Positions 25,289 through 33,526 of a DNA stretch of 38,528 bases are shown one piece after another (positions within the stretch are counted from its first letter, which is position 1; the number at the start of each line of letters is the position of its first letter). This DNA is from Gammaproteobacteria bacterium (lineage in GTDB: Bacteria; Pseudomonadota; Gammaproteobacteria; UBA9214). Position numbers and translations under genes: made by a program. The stretch spans positions 1-38,528 of the forward strand of contig JAJDNX010000071.1 of assembly GCA_022340485.1 (NCBI GenBank). The letters are read 5' to 3'. The notes under the pieces are model-generated. The model did no database searches. It was given only the letters and a program-made list of their open reading frames with translations, and had not been told where the DNA came from.

Positions 25289-26494
25289 CTACTCGTAGCG
25301 CAGTGCTTCTATCGGATCCTGGCGTGCGGCCTTGCGCGCGGGGAAAAAACCGAAGATCACACCGACTGCGGCGGAAAACAGGAAAGCCAGCAGCATGATG
25401 CCCGGGTCGAGCAGCACCGGCATCCCCATCATGGCAGCGAGGCCATAGGTTGTGGCCACTGCCAGCAGGATGCCGAGTAGGCCACCGAACGACGAAAGCA
25501 CGACGGCCTCGACCAGGAACTGCAACAGCACCTCGCGTTCCAGGGCGCCGATCGCCAGGCGTGTACCGATCTCGCGCGTGCGCTCCGTGACCGAGACCAG
25601 CATGATGTTCATAATGCCGATACCACCGACCAGCAGGCTGACCGCGGCCACGGCGCCGAGCAGGGTGGTGAGCACCCGGGTGGTGCCGGTCAACGCCTCG
25701 GCAATCTCCTTCATGTCGCGCACGTTGAAATCGTCATCCTCGTTTGCCGTGATGCGCCGGCGTTCACGCATCAGCAACTCGATGTCGCGTTGTACCTTCT
25801 TGGTGGAGACACCTTCGCGGGCCGAGACATAGATCATCTGCACGTCCATGTTGCCGGCCACGCGCCGCCAGAAGGTGCGCAGCGGGATCACCACCAGGTC
25901 GTCCTGGTCGCGCCCGCCGGCCGACTGCCCCTTGGAGGTCAGTACGCCGATCACCTGGCAGGATAACTTGTTGAGGCGGAGCTTCTCGCCAATTGCCTCC
26001 TGGTTGCCGAACAGTTCCTTGCGCACTGCCTCGCCGAGGATGCAGACAGCCGCGCCGGCGCGCAGCTCACTCGGGCTGAACTCGCGCCCCTTCGCCAGGC
26101 TCCAGTTGCCCACCGGGAAGTACTCGTTGTCGCTACCGGTCACTGTGGTGGACCAGTTGCGGTTGCCGTAGATGACCGTTACGGGCTGCGAGGCACCAGG
26201 TGCCACGGCGGCGACGCCACCCACCTCGCGGCCAATGGCCTCTGCATCCTCGCGGTCGAATGGTTCGGCCTCGGAGCGTTGTCCGTACCCGAGGCGCTGG
26301 CCGGTGCGGACGATCAGCAGGTTGCTGCCAAGACTGGCGATCTGTTCGCCGACCTGGGCGGTTGCGCTGGTGCCCAGGTTGACCATCACGATCACCGAGG
26401 CCACGCCGATGACGATGCCCAGCATGGTCAGCGCCGAGCGCATCAGGTTGCGACGAATCTCGCGCAAGGCAAGCAGCAGGGCGTTCCACAGCAT
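25289..26494 (-). CDS. ABC exporter permease, MacB-like
   Basis: The 401-residue permease has an N-terminal helix (NLMRSALTMLGIVIGVASVIVMVNLG) and a large periplasmic MacB_PCD domain. Three C-terminal helices of the FtsX type follow (GAVAAVSLLVGGIGIMNIMLVSVTERTREIGTRLAIGA, then VVLSSFGGLLGILLAVATTYGLA and LLAFLFSAAVGVIFGFFPARKAARQDPIEALRYE). The ending is a family signature. Unlike E. coli MacB, the ATPase is a separate gene. The start overlaps the ATPase stop by one base (TGATG). Substrates could be macrolides, peptides or lipoprotein-like compounds; nothing in the sequence decides. Confidence 0.93.
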   Translation of the reverse strand: MLWNALLLALREIRRNLMRSALTMLGIVIGVASVIVMVNLGTSATAQVGEQIASLGSNLLIVRTGQRLGYGQRSEAEPFDREDAEAIGREVGGVAAVAPGASQPVTVIYGNRNWSTTVTGSDNEYFPVGNWSLAKGREFSPSELRAGAAVCILGEAVRKELFGNQEAIGEKLRLNKLSCQVIGVLTSKGQSAGGRDQDDLVVIPLRTFWRRVAGNMDVQMIYVSAREGVSTKKVQRDIELLMRERRRITANEDDDFNVRDMKEIAEALTGTTRVLTTLLGAVAAVSLLVGGIGIMNIMLVSVTERTREIGTRLAIGALEREVLLQFLVEAVVLSSFGGLLGILLAVATTYGLAAMMGMPVLLDPGIMLLAFLFSAAVGVIFGFFPARKAARQDPIEALRYE

Positions 26495-27204
26495 CAGCCG
26501 GCTGCCCCGTTCTCGACTTGTCCGTCGAGGAAGTGCACTACCTGGCGCGCGTAGGCGGCCATTTCTGCCTCGTGGGTGACCATGACAATGGTGATGCCCT
26601 GCTCGGCGTTAAAGCGCGACAGCAATTCCATGATCTCCAGGCTGCGTGCGGTATCCAGGTTGCCGGTGGGCTCGTCGGCGAGCAGTACAGCCGGTGCGGT
26701 GACAATGGCCCTGGCAATGGCGACACGCTGTTGCTGGCCGCCAGAGAGTTCGGCGGGAGAGTGCGACTCCCAGCCGGACAGCCCAACCACCGCCAGGGCG
26801 CTGCGGGCGCGTTCGTGGCGCTTTGCTGCCGGGATGCCACGATAGATCAGTGGTAGCTCGACGTTCTCCAGCGCCGAGGTGCGCGCCAGCAGGTTGAAGC
26901 CCTGGAACACGAACCCGATGTAGTTGCGCCGCAGCAGGGCGCGCTGGTTGCGGTCCAGGGCACCCACCTCGATGCCCTCGAAACGGTAACTGCCGTCGCT
27001 GGGCGTATCCAGGCAGCCAAGGATGTTCATGCATGTGGACTTGCCGGAGCCGCTCGGACCCATCATCGCCACGAAGGCGCCTGGCTGGATATCGAGGTCG
27101 ATACCGCGCAGGGCGTGCATGGCCGCCCGCCCCTGACCGTAGACCTTGGTGACACCACGGAGCGCAATCAGCGGCGTGGTAGTTGCCGCGGCTTGTGTGT
27201 TCAC
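26494..27204 (-). CDS. ABC exporter ATP-binding protein, MacB/LolD-like
   Basis: The 236-residue ATPase has Walker A GPSGSGKST, the Q-loop VFQGFNLLARTSALENVELPLIYRG, signature LSGGQQQRVAIARAI, and Walker B LLADEPTGNLD, followed by the H-loop TH. The motif set (ENVELPL, PTGNLD) is typical of the MacB/LolD/FtsE subfamily. It overlaps the adaptor gene by 4 bp upstream and the permease by 1 bp downstream, so the three are one translationally coupled operon driving tripartite export across both membranes. No TolC-like outer membrane gene is in the window. Confidence 0.95.
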   Translation of the reverse strand: MNTQAAATTTPLIALRGVTKVYGQGRAAMHALRGIDLDIQPGAFVAMMGPSGSGKSTCMNILGCLDTPSDGSYRFEGIEVGALDRNQRALLRRNYIGFVFQGFNLLARTSALENVELPLIYRGIPAAKRHERARSALAVVGLSGWESHSPAELSGGQQQRVAIARAIVTAPAVLLADEPTGNLDTARSLEIMELLSRFNAEQGITIVMVTHEAEMAAYARQVVHFLDGQVENGAAG

Positions 27205-28472
27205 GGTTTCACGGTGACTGCATCGACCACGACCCGTTGTCCGGGCCGGAGATCCCCCGACTGCAGCGCGGTGACCTTGCCGTCGCTGGCACCGGTTTTC
27301 ACCGCGACGGCTTCAGTCGCGCCGTCGCGCAATATCCAGACCTGCTGGTCGCCGTTGCGCGCTGCATTGCTGCGTCGCTGACCCATTGGCGGCCTGGGGA
27401 ACAGCATGCCGAAGACGCCGCCACCACGAGTTTGTTCGGCCTCGGTCTGTGGTGGTGTGAACCGCAGGGCCGCATTTGGAATCAGCACTACGTTTTGCAG
27501 CTGCTGCACGGTAATGACTGCAGTCGCGGTCATCCCCGGGCGCAGTGACAGATCCGAATTATCCACGGCAAGCAGGGTCTCGTAGGTGACCACGCCATCG
27601 ATGGTCCGCGGTGCGAAGCGCACCTGGGTGATGCGTGCAGGGAAATTGCGTTCTGGCCAGGCGTCCACGGTGAACACTGCAGACTGGCCCACGGCGATCT
27701 TGCCGACGTCGGCCTCGTCAACGGCCACATGCAATTCCATCTGCGACAGGTCCTCGGCCAGGGTGAAGAGGATGGGTGCCTGCAGGGATGCCGCCACGGT
27801 CTGGCCCGGCTCGATCTGGCGCAGCAGCACCAGCCCGTCGATAGGGGAGTGGATCTCTGCCTTGGCCAGTTCCGTTTCCTTGCCGTCCAGGGTGGCACGC
27901 GCCACGGCCACCTGCGCCCGCGCGCTGGCCTCGGCGGCCTTTGCACGGGTATACGCGGCACGGGCAGCATCAAGATCCCCGACGGTGCAGAGCTGGCGTT
28001 CAGCAAGCTTCTCGCAGCGTTCAAGACTCAGCCGCGTCTCCTGTACGGTGGCTTGTGCCTCCTTGACCTTGGCCTCGTTGGATTGCAGCGAGGCACGGGA
28101 TTCGAGCACCTGCGCCTGCAGACGGTCGGTATCCAGGCGAGCCAGCAACTGGCCGCGTTGTACCTTGTCATTGAAGTCCACCGCCACTGTCTCGATGGTG
28201 CCGGACAGCTCGCTACCCACATCCACCTGGTTCACCGGCTCCAGCGCCCCGGTGGCGGTGACCGTCACGGTGAGATCGCCCTGCTGCACCTCTGCCGTTT
28301 CATAGCGCAGCGCTGATTCCTCGCCGGGCATCAGCAGCAGGGTGCCACCCGCGAGCAGCAATACAGCCAGTGTCGCGAGTGCCCAGCGCAAGCGGCGCTG
28401 CCGGGGTGAGTGCCGGCCGGCGTTCAGGACTGCATGGATTTCTTCGCCGGAGGGTGGTCCGTTTCGGGGCAT
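27201..28472 (-). CDS. Periplasmic adaptor (membrane fusion) protein, MacA-like
   Basis: The track ORF begins at 28667, but ATG 28472 (MPRNGPPSGEEIHAVLN) is the likely start, giving 423 residues. A basic cytoplasmic stretch (RHSPRQRRLRW) precedes one membrane helix (ALATLAVLLLAGGTLLL). The adaptor architecture follows: a first lipoyl half (VTATGALEPVNQVDVGSELSGTIETVAVDFNDKVQRGQLLARLD), a long alpha-hairpin (about 100 residues rich in A, E, Q and R), a second lipoyl half (IHSPIDGLVLLRQIEPGQTV) and beta-barrel domains. GMTATAVITV and a C-terminal HlyD-like end complete it. It links the MacB-like ABC pair to an outer membrane channel. Confidence 0.92.
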   Translation of the reverse strand: MPRNGPPSGEEIHAVLNAGRHSPRQRRLRWALATLAVLLLAGGTLLLMPGEESALRYETAEVQQGDLTVTVTATGALEPVNQVDVGSELSGTIETVAVDFNDKVQRGQLLARLDTDRLQAQVLESRASLQSNEAKVKEAQATVQETRLSLERCEKLAERQLCTVGDLDAARAAYTRAKAAEASARAQVAVARATLDGKETELAKAEIHSPIDGLVLLRQIEPGQTVAASLQAPILFTLAEDLSQMELHVAVDEADVGKIAVGQSAVFTVDAWPERNFPARITQVRFAPRTIDGVVTYETLLAVDNSDLSLRPGMTATAVITVQQLQNVVLIPNAALRFTPPQTEAEQTRGGGVFGMLFPRPPMGQRRSNAARNGDQQVWILRDGATEAVAVKTGASDGKVTALQSGDLRPGQRVVVDAVTVKP

Positions 28473-28783
28473 TCCTGTGTGACTCGCGTTCAGCGGAATA
28501 ATTCCGGGGGAAGGGGATGAGGAGGATAACGCAGAAGTCTCGAGTTTACACGGAGGATGGGTGTAGTTGGTACCGGTACGGCTTAGCAAGCCATGCTTTT
28601 GTACGGGGCTGGCCCACCAGTCCGTCTGAAGCTGCTGTAGGTTCACTGGAGTCGCTACAGAGACCACCGGGAGCTGTGGCTTTTCACGGCACGATTCAGT
28701 GGTGATCCGGGGCTTTCCCCCTCATCCCGGCACGGTTATGCTACTTGCCATGGCCAACAGGCAAGCTATCCGGAGGTATGTGA
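28473..28783. other. 311-bp divergent intergenic region, adaptor gene / CBS gene
   Basis: This gap separates the start of the MacA-like adaptor (minus) from the CBS protein (plus) and must hold both promoters, but I see no convincing -35/-10 pair for either. It contains a short dyad GGAATAATTCC near the adaptor side and an inverted repeat CTTGCC-N10-GGCAAG (28744-28765) just before the CBS ribosome binding site. The small ORFs listed here look like chance frames. Confidence 0.5.
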
Positions 28784-29197
28784 ATGACAAGCATCAAGCG
28801 TATCAGTGTTCAGGATGTCATGAAGACAGACTACGGTACCATCAACCGTCAGGCGACCATAACGGAAGCCCTTAACGAGATGAAGCGCTTGCAATGTGCT
28901 GTGCTCGTGGTGGAAAAAAGGGATGAGCTTGACGAGTACGGCCTTATCCTGGTGTCAGACATTGCCCGCCAGGTACTGGCCAAGGACAAGGCACCCAGCC
29001 GGATGAATGTCTATGAAATCATGACCAAGCCAGCCGTCTGTGTTCCCCCCGATATGGACATCCGTTATTGTTCCCGGCTCATGTCCACATTGAACCTGAC
29101 ACGTGTCCTGGTTGTGAAGGATAGCGAGCTGCTGGGCACCGTCAGTCCCCGGGCCCTGGTATTGCAAGGCCTGGCTGCACTCGAGCTGGACGACTGA
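28784..29197 (+). CDS. CBS domain pair protein
   Basis: The 137-residue protein is essentially two CBS motifs: VQDVMKTDYGTINRQATITEALNEMKRLQCAVLVVE, and VYEIMTKPAVCVPPDMDIRYCSRLMSTLNLTRVLVVKDSELLGTVSPRALV. Such stand-alone pairs bind adenine nucleotides and act as energy or ligand sensors for a partner; the partner here is unknown. GGAGG lies 8 bp before the ATG. A short insertion (EKRDELDEYGLILVSDIARQVLAKDKAPSR) joins the motifs. It is cytoplasmic and monocistronic, with a convergent small gene downstream. Confidence 0.9.
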   Translation: MTSIKRISVQDVMKTDYGTINRQATITEALNEMKRLQCAVLVVEKRDELDEYGLILVSDIARQVLAKDKAPSRMNVYEIMTKPAVCVPPDMDIRYCSRLMSTLNLTRVLVVKDSELLGTVSPRALVLQGLAALELDD

Positions 29198-29297
29198 TCG
29201 CCCCGGGTTCATTTACCGAGGCACTCACCCAACCCAAACACCCACCCGGCAAGTTTCCGGTTCCCCGTGACTGCGATCAAGCACTGCTACGGATGAC

Positions 29298-29310
29298 GCC
29301 CGCTGCGGGC
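29298..29310. repeat. Short GC-rich palindrome between convergent genes
   Basis: GCCCGCTGCGGGC is a perfect 13-bp palindrome (5-bp stem, 3-nt loop) about 100 bp after the CBS gene and 40 bp before the end of the convergent small membrane protein. No U-run follows on either strand, so termination is only a possibility. Confidence 0.3.
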
Positions 29311-29349
29311 ACAGGACTCATGGCCTGTGAGGCCCACCCGGATAGCGGC

Positions 29350-29661
29350 TTACATCTCTCCCAGTGGCCGCAACCAGGCATATTCAAACGGTTCTTTCAC
29401 CAGCTTGGTCCCGGCTTCACCGACATTACCGCCCAGCGCACTGAACGGCAGTGTGACCACAAATACGGCTGCACCGACGATGGTGACTGCAGTCATCGGC
29501 AAGCGCATGAACACCGCATCCGCGAGCATGGCACCTCCCGAGGGTCGTTCGTTGTTGCTGTCATACTCTCTTGCGTAGGCGCCGTTGACCAGCGTCAGGT
29601 TGGATGTGACCAGCACAATGGCCAGAAAACAGCTGACCAGTTTCTTCTGCAGACTGTTCAT
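29350..29661 (-). CDS. Small exported membrane protein of unknown function (103 aa)
   Basis: The track start (29745) is too long; ATG 29661 has a perfect AGGAGG upstream. The protein has a signal peptide (KKLVSCFLAIVLVTSNLTLVNGAYA), a short polar stretch (REYDSNNERPSGG), and a hydrophobic segment, VFMRLPMTAVTIVGAAVFVVTLPFSALGGNVGEAGTKLVKEPFEYAWLRPLGEM. The block from LPFSALGGNVGEAG to RPLGE recurs in short gammaproteobacterial proteins that databases sometimes label multidrug transporter without evidence; I do not endorse that label. It is probably an inner membrane or periplasmic small protein. Confidence 0.75.
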   Translation of the reverse strand: MNSLQKKLVSCFLAIVLVTSNLTLVNGAYAREYDSNNERPSGGAMLADAVFMRLPMTAVTIVGAAVFVVTLPFSALGGNVGEAGTKLVKEPFEYAWLRPLGEM

Positions 29662-29902
29662 GATGTGTACCTCCTGTTGTTTCCATGGAATGAAGCCACG
29701 AAAGCCGTAGAGCAAAGATGATCCTTCAATGGCAATCAAACGCACGCCAAGTTGTGTGAAAATGCCTTGTGCCAGTCACGCAAAGTGATGCCACACGTAA
29801 GCAGAAATATTACCATGAAATTCAGAAATTTATATTGATATCGCGGATATTGTGAGGCAGCAGCTCTGCAGTGCTGGGCGATAGAATTGCAAGCCGCTGT
29901 GC
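29662..29902. other. 241-bp gap with an AT-rich core
   Basis: The gap lies between the 3' end of the stress protein gene and the start of the small exported protein gene, both on the minus strand. It contains an AT-rich stretch around 29800-29855 (ATTTATATTGATATCG) that could carry the promoter of the small gene, and a short dyad CAGCA/TGCTG near 29860. No gene or clear terminator is visible. Confidence 0.4.
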
Positions 29903-30373
29903 TTAGTTGCGCTCGTGTGTCGGCACAATGAGAATCGGGATTTCCGATTTGTGCAGAACCCCTTCGCTCACGCTGCCGAGTAGCAATTGGTACATCTTGT
30001 TCCGTCCGTGAGAACCGATGACAATCATATCGGCATCCAGTTTCTTGGCTTCCTTCAGGAGGGTATCAACCGCTGCTCCCTCCACAAGAAGGGCGGTTGC
30101 ATCCAGGCCTGTCCTGCGCAATCGATCCGCGATCTCCTGCAACTGGCGGTGCTCGGCGTGGAACCGGTGGGCAAGGGAGTCGCGGATAAACTGCGGGTCC
30201 GGTTCCAGTCCAATGGTATCCGGTTCCTGAGCTGCCAGGTAGAGATCCGCTGGCTCCGCCTTTGTACTATGCAGCAGCCACACCGTTGCCGAGAGTGCGG
30301 TGGCGAGTTCCTCGACCTTTTTCACGACCTTTTCCGTGGCTTCAGAAAGGTCGATTCCCACCAGAAGTTTCAT
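29903..30373 (-). CDS. Universal stress protein (UspA family)
   Basis: The start at ATG 30373 (MKLLVGIDLSEATEKVVKKVEEL) has GGAGA upstream and replaces the longer track frame, giving 156 residues. The ATP-binding signature G-x2-G-x9-G-S is present in GSHGRNKMYQLLLGSVSEGVLHKSEIPILIVP, so it belongs to the nucleotide-binding USP class. LVGIDLS at the first strand and HSTKAEPADLY are also usual. USPs accumulate under starvation, oxidative or respiratory stress. The gene appears to be monocistronic, behind a possible purU terminator. Confidence 0.93.
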   Translation of the reverse strand: MKLLVGIDLSEATEKVVKKVEELATALSATVWLLHSTKAEPADLYLAAQEPDTIGLEPDPQFIRDSLAHRFHAEHRQLQEIADRLRRTGLDATALLVEGAAVDTLLKEAKKLDADMIVIGSHGRNKMYQLLLGSVSEGVLHKSEIPILIVPTHERN

Positions 30374-30481
30374 GTCTTGTCTCCAGCAGTCAGGCACCCG
30401 TACAGCGAACCGCTGATGTTGCACCCTGGTTAACGAGCTGCTTGATAAAGTAAGCCTTGCCGCTCCATAGATCAAGACAAG

Positions 30482-30506
30482 AAAAAATCACACCGAAAGG
30501 GCGGCG
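30482..30506 (-). terminator. Possible terminator after purU
   Basis: On the minus strand CGCCG-CCCTTT-CGGTG (one G-U pair) is followed by TGATTTTTT. It lies 67-91 bp after the purU stop and before the stress protein gene. The stem is short, so strength is uncertain. Confidence 0.45.
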
Positions 30507-30572
30507 CCGAGCATCCCCTGGCATCGAACACCCGGGGTATTTGCAGCATGTCCTGGCTGCATTTGCAGCCGC

Positions 30573-31454
30573 CTATTCGAACACCACCGTGCGGTTTTCA
30601 TAGACCAGGATATTGTGGTGCAGGTGGTGCCATATGGCGCGTGACAGCACCATCTTCTCGAGGTCGCGTCCCTTGCGGACCATGTCTTCGACTGAATTCT
30701 CGTGGCTCACGCGCACCACGTCCTGTTCGATGATCGGCCCGGTATCCAGTTCGGCGGTTGCATAGTGGCTGGTGGCACCGATAATTTTCACCCCCCGCTC
30801 ATGGGCGGAGTGGTAGGGACGGGCACCGGGAAACGCCGGCAGAAAGGAATGGTGGATATTGATGATGCGGTCCGGGTACCTGTCGATGAATCCGTTACCC
30901 AGGATCTGCATGTAGCGCGCCAGTACGATGAAATCAATACGATACTGCTGCAGCAGTTCAAGTTGCTTGAGCTCCTGCTCCTTGCGGTTTTCCGCTGTGA
31001 CCGGCAGGTGCACATAGTCGATACCGAGACGCCCTGCCGCGGTTTGCATGTCCGTGTGGTTGCTGATAATCAGCGGGATATCGACCTGCCACTCGCCGGC
31101 TTCGTAGCGCGCCAGGATGTCGTAGAAACAGTGCGGCTGTTTTGATACCAACAGGGCCATGCGCGGCACTTCATCAGAGAAATGCAACTGCCAGTTCATC
31201 GAGAAGCGCCTGGCTACGAGGGTTTCAAAGTATTCACCAATCTTCCCGTCGGCGATGACGAAGTCCTGCAGGTCCCATTCGATGCGCATGAAAAAGACCT
31301 GCCGCTCGGTATCCACGTGCTGGTCCAGGTAAAGGATATTGCCGCCATTCTTGAATATGAACTCGGTAATGGAGATCACGATCCCCTTCTGGTCCGGGCA
31401 GTGAATTAGCAGTATGGCTGACTTCGAGGTCGGGTTTTCCATGTGGCTCTTCAT
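30573..31454 (-). CDS. purU: Formyltetrahydrofolate deformylase
   Basis: PurU hydrolyses 10-formyl-THF to formate and THF, balancing one-carbon pools and supplying formate for purine synthesis. An N-terminal ACT domain (ILLIHCPDQKGIVISITEFIFKNGGNILYLDQHVD) precedes a formyltransferase-fold domain. The catalytic Asn-His pair is in NIHHSFLPAFPGARPYH and the catalytic Asp in LDTGPIIEQDVVRVSH. Possible starts are ATG 31454 (MKSHMENPTSK) and ATG 31442; the choice is open. The start lies only about 10 bp after the rpoH terminator, leaving no room for a separate promoter between them. About 293 residues against 280 in E. coli. Confidence 0.95.
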   Translation of the reverse strand: MKSHMENPTSKSAILLIHCPDQKGIVISITEFIFKNGGNILYLDQHVDTERQVFFMRIEWDLQDFVIADGKIGEYFETLVARRFSMNWQLHFSDEVPRMALLVSKQPHCFYDILARYEAGEWQVDIPLIISNHTDMQTAAGRLGIDYVHLPVTAENRKEQELKQLELLQQYRIDFIVLARYMQILGNGFIDRYPDRIINIHHSFLPAFPGARPYHSAHERGVKIIGATSHYATAELDTGPIIEQDVVRVSHENSVEDMVRKGRDLEKMVLSRAIWHHLHHNILVYENRTVVFE

Positions 31455-31463
31455 CTTCAGGGG

Positions 31464-31491
31464 GAATAAAAAACGGCCCCGCAGGGCCGTT
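31464..31491 (-). terminator. Rho-independent terminator after rpoH
   Basis: On the minus strand AACGGCCC-TGCG-GGGCCGTT is a perfect 8-bp stem followed by a T-rich run (TTTTATT). It starts 22 bp after the rpoH stop and ends about 10 bp before the upstream purU ATG. Confidence 0.88.
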
Positions 31492-31512
31492 CTGATTATA
31501 TACAGCCTGGCG

Positions 31513-32385
31513 TCAGGCAAGCATGGTCTTTTTCAGCTTGCCAAGCGCACTTTTTTCCAGCTGGCGGATGCGTTCGGCAGAAACATCAAAACGGGCGGCC
31601 AGTTCATGCAGCGTGCTTTTTCTGTCTGTCAGCCAGCGTTCTTCAAGGATGGTGCGACTGCGTTCGTCCAGCGTTGCCAGTGCCTCGCTCAGGTTACCGT
31701 TACTGTCGCTGCTCCAGTCCTCCTGCTCAATCATCAAAGCCGGATCGTTGGATGCGTCTGTGAGATAGGCAGCCGGTGCAAAGTGATGGCTATCTTCGTC
31801 GTCATCCTCCACCGTGAGGTCAAAACCGATGTCCTGGCCACTCAGTCGTGACTCCATCTCCAGCACGACTTCCGGTTTGACGCCAAGGTCGTCTGCAATG
31901 CCATTGACCTCTTCCTGGTTCAACCAGCCTAGGCGCTGCTTTTTGCTGCGCAGGTTAAAGAACAACTTACGCTGTGCCTTGGTGGTCGCCACTTTCACGA
32001 TTCGCCAGTTGCGCAAAATGAATTCATGAATCTCCGCCCGTACCCAGTGTACGGCGTAGGAAACCAGGCGCACACCGGCGTCCGGATCAAACCGTTTTAC
32101 TGCCTTCATCAGGCCAATATTGCCTTCCTGGACCAGGTCCCCCAGCGCCAGGCCATAACCGCTGTAACCGCGCGCAATGCGAATAACGAAGCGCAGGTGA
32201 GACATCACCAGGTCACGTGCCGCGTCCAGGTCACCCTCATTTTGCAGTCGCAGTGCCAGGGAACGTTCCTGCTCCGCGCTCAGTACGGGCACGCTGAATG
32301 CCGCCTGGATATACTGATCCAGATTGCCGGTGGGCGGTAATGCTACTGCAAGTGTCTGATTTCTGGTTACTAAAGCCTGTGTCAT
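31513..32385 (-). CDS. rpoH: RNA polymerase sigma-32 (heat shock sigma factor)
   Basis: Sigma-32 directs transcription of chaperone and protease genes. Region 2 reads [73 protein letters not shown]. It is followed by the RpoH box QRKLFFNLR, which is specific to RpoH and absent from other sigma-70 members. Region 4 ends with [30 protein letters not shown]. The length of 290 residues is typical (284 in E. coli). AGAGGGG precedes the ATG. Its promoter is overlapped by a CIRCE element. It lies directly after ftsY-ftsE-ftsX, the conserved gammaproteobacterial order. Confidence 0.98.
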   Translation of the reverse strand: MTQALVTRNQTLAVALPPTGNLDQYIQAAFSVPVLSAEQERSLALRLQNEGDLDAARDLVMSHLRFVIRIARGYSGYGLALGDLVQEGNIGLMKAVKRFDPDAGVRLVSYAVHWVRAEIHEFILRNWRIVKVATTKAQRKLFFNLRSKKQRLGWLNQEEVNGIADDLGVKPEVVLEMESRLSGQDIGFDLTVEDDDEDSHHFAPAAYLTDASNDPALMIEQEDWSSDSNGNLSEALATLDERSRTILEERWLTDRKSTLHELAARFDVSAERIRQLEKSALGKLKKTMLA

Positions 32386-32414
32386 GTATTACCCCTCTGT
32401 CTATACTGAGGCTA

Positions 32415-32444
32415 ATCCTAGCACTCTTAACTATAGAGTGCCAA
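32415..32444 (-). promoter_or_regulatory. Sigma-70 promoter of rpoH
   Basis: On the minus strand TTGGCA (32444-32439), an 18-bp spacer and TAGGAT (32420-32415) form a plausible promoter. The predicted start is about 23 bp before the rpoH ATG. The CIRCE element covers the -35, the spacer and the edge of the -10. Confidence 0.6.
32418..32444. promoter_or_regulatory. CIRCE element (HrcA operator) upstream of rpoH
   Basis: CTAGCACTC-TTAACTATA-GAGTGCCAA matches the CIRCE consensus TTAGCACTC-N9-GAGTGCTAA at 16 of 18 arm positions with exactly 9 nt between arms. It lies 33 bp upstream of the rpoH ATG. HrcA binds CIRCE to repress chaperone genes in many bacteria. hrcA itself is not in the window. 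Confidence 0.85.
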
Positions 32445-32539
32445 TTTCCTGATTAGTTCTCGTGAATTCGGTTTGCAGGCAGGTTTCTTGAGTGGCTTTC
32501 CTTGCTCGAGTGCGGTGGTACTGCCCGGGGTAACGCCCC

Positions 32540-33526
32540 TCAGCTGGGTTCAACGGCGTCCAGGTGGCGTCCGACCGCCAGCCAGGAGCCGAGCAGTCCA
32601 AGCAATGTGCCTGCTGCCAGTAATATCCCCAACAGCTGCACCGGGAGGGTCTCAAGGCTGAAGTCACTCTGGTAGAGACCGGCCAGCCGGGAGACCGGTT
32701 CGGATAACAGCCAAAAGCCCGCTTCCACCACCAGCCAGGCGATGAGCGCACCCAGCACACCGTACCAGATGCCGCCATAGAGAAACGGTCTGCGCACGAA
32801 ACCATTGGTTGCGCCGATGAGCTTGGTAACCAGGATTTCCTCGCGCCGGTTCTGGATTTCCAGACGAATGGTATTGCCAACGACAAGCATCACAGCCAGC
32901 GCCAGCAGCACGCTGATTATCAGGATGACACGATGTGCAATAGCCAGGATGGCCGCGAGGCGTTGCACCCACTGCAGGTCCAGCTGTGCCAGTTCGGTTT
33001 CCGGCAGCTGGCTGAAACGGTCACGCAGGGCACTGGCGGCAGCCGGGTCGATGTGGTCTCCTGCCGGTAGCACGATCATGACATAGGGTAGCGGATTTTC
33101 CTCCAATACCCCGAGGACATCTGCAAAGCTGGACTGCTGGCTAAATTCCTGCAGAGCCTGCGCCGGCGTGATCAGCTGCACGGATTCAACCTCGGGCCAT
33201 TCATCCACCTGAGCGAACAGCGCGCGTGCACTGTGGTCCGTGATGTCCTGCTTCAGGAAGATGGACAGGCTGGCTTGACCATCCCAGGAACCACTGAGTC
33301 GTTCAAGATTGCCTAGCAGCAGGTACAGCCCGGAAGGCATTGCCAATGCGATGGCGATGACGGCGGCAGTCATTAGCGTGGGAAGCCGGTTCCGGTACAA
33401 GCGTCCGAGGCTGTCGAGGGCGACCTGTGCGTGGCGTTGCAGGATGGTGCCCGGTGAGAGCATGCGACGCAGGTTGTCTTGCCAGTGGTGTTGTGACTGG
33501 CGCCGGTTTTTACGCATTCGGTTCAT
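32540..33526 (-). CDS. ftsX: Cell division ABC transporter permease FtsX
   Basis: FtsX forms with FtsE an ABC-type complex that activates septal peptidoglycan hydrolases through EnvC-like partners. A basic cytoplasmic N-terminus (MNRMRKNRRQSQHHWQDNLRRM) leads to a first helix (LMTAAVIAIALAMPSGLYLLLG). The periplasmic loop includes ISLFLKQD-like SLSIFLKQDITDHSARALF and VMIVLPAGD. Three C-terminal helices follow (LIISVLLALAVMLVVGNTIRLEIQNRREEILVTKLIGATNGFVRRPFLYGGIWYG). The length of 328 residues is normal. It overlaps ftsE by 4 bp (ATGA). Confidence 0.95.
   Translation of the reverse strand: MNRMRKNRRQSQHHWQDNLRRMLSPGTILQRHAQVALDSLGRLYRNRLPTLMTAAVIAIALAMPSGLYLLLGNLERLSGSWDGQASLSIFLKQDITDHSARALFAQVDEWPEVESVQLITPAQALQEFSQQSSFADVLGVLEENPLPYVMIVLPAGDHIDPAAASALRDRFSQLPETELAQLDLQWVQRLAAILAIAHRVILIISVLLALAVMLVVGNTIRLEIQNRREEILVTKLIGATNGFVRRPFLYGGIWYGVLGALIAWLVVEAGFWLLSEPVSRLAGLYQSDFSLETLPVQLLGILLAAGTLLGLLGSWLAVGRHLDAVEPS

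Noticed and set aside
27586-28305. 239-aa plus-strand ORF
   Set aside because: Serine- and arginine-rich shadow opposite the MacA-like adaptor.
29745-29775. Sigma-54 promoter upstream of the small exported protein
   Set aside because: TGGCAC and TTGGC strings occur on the minus strand, but no GC dinucleotide lies at the required -12 spacing.
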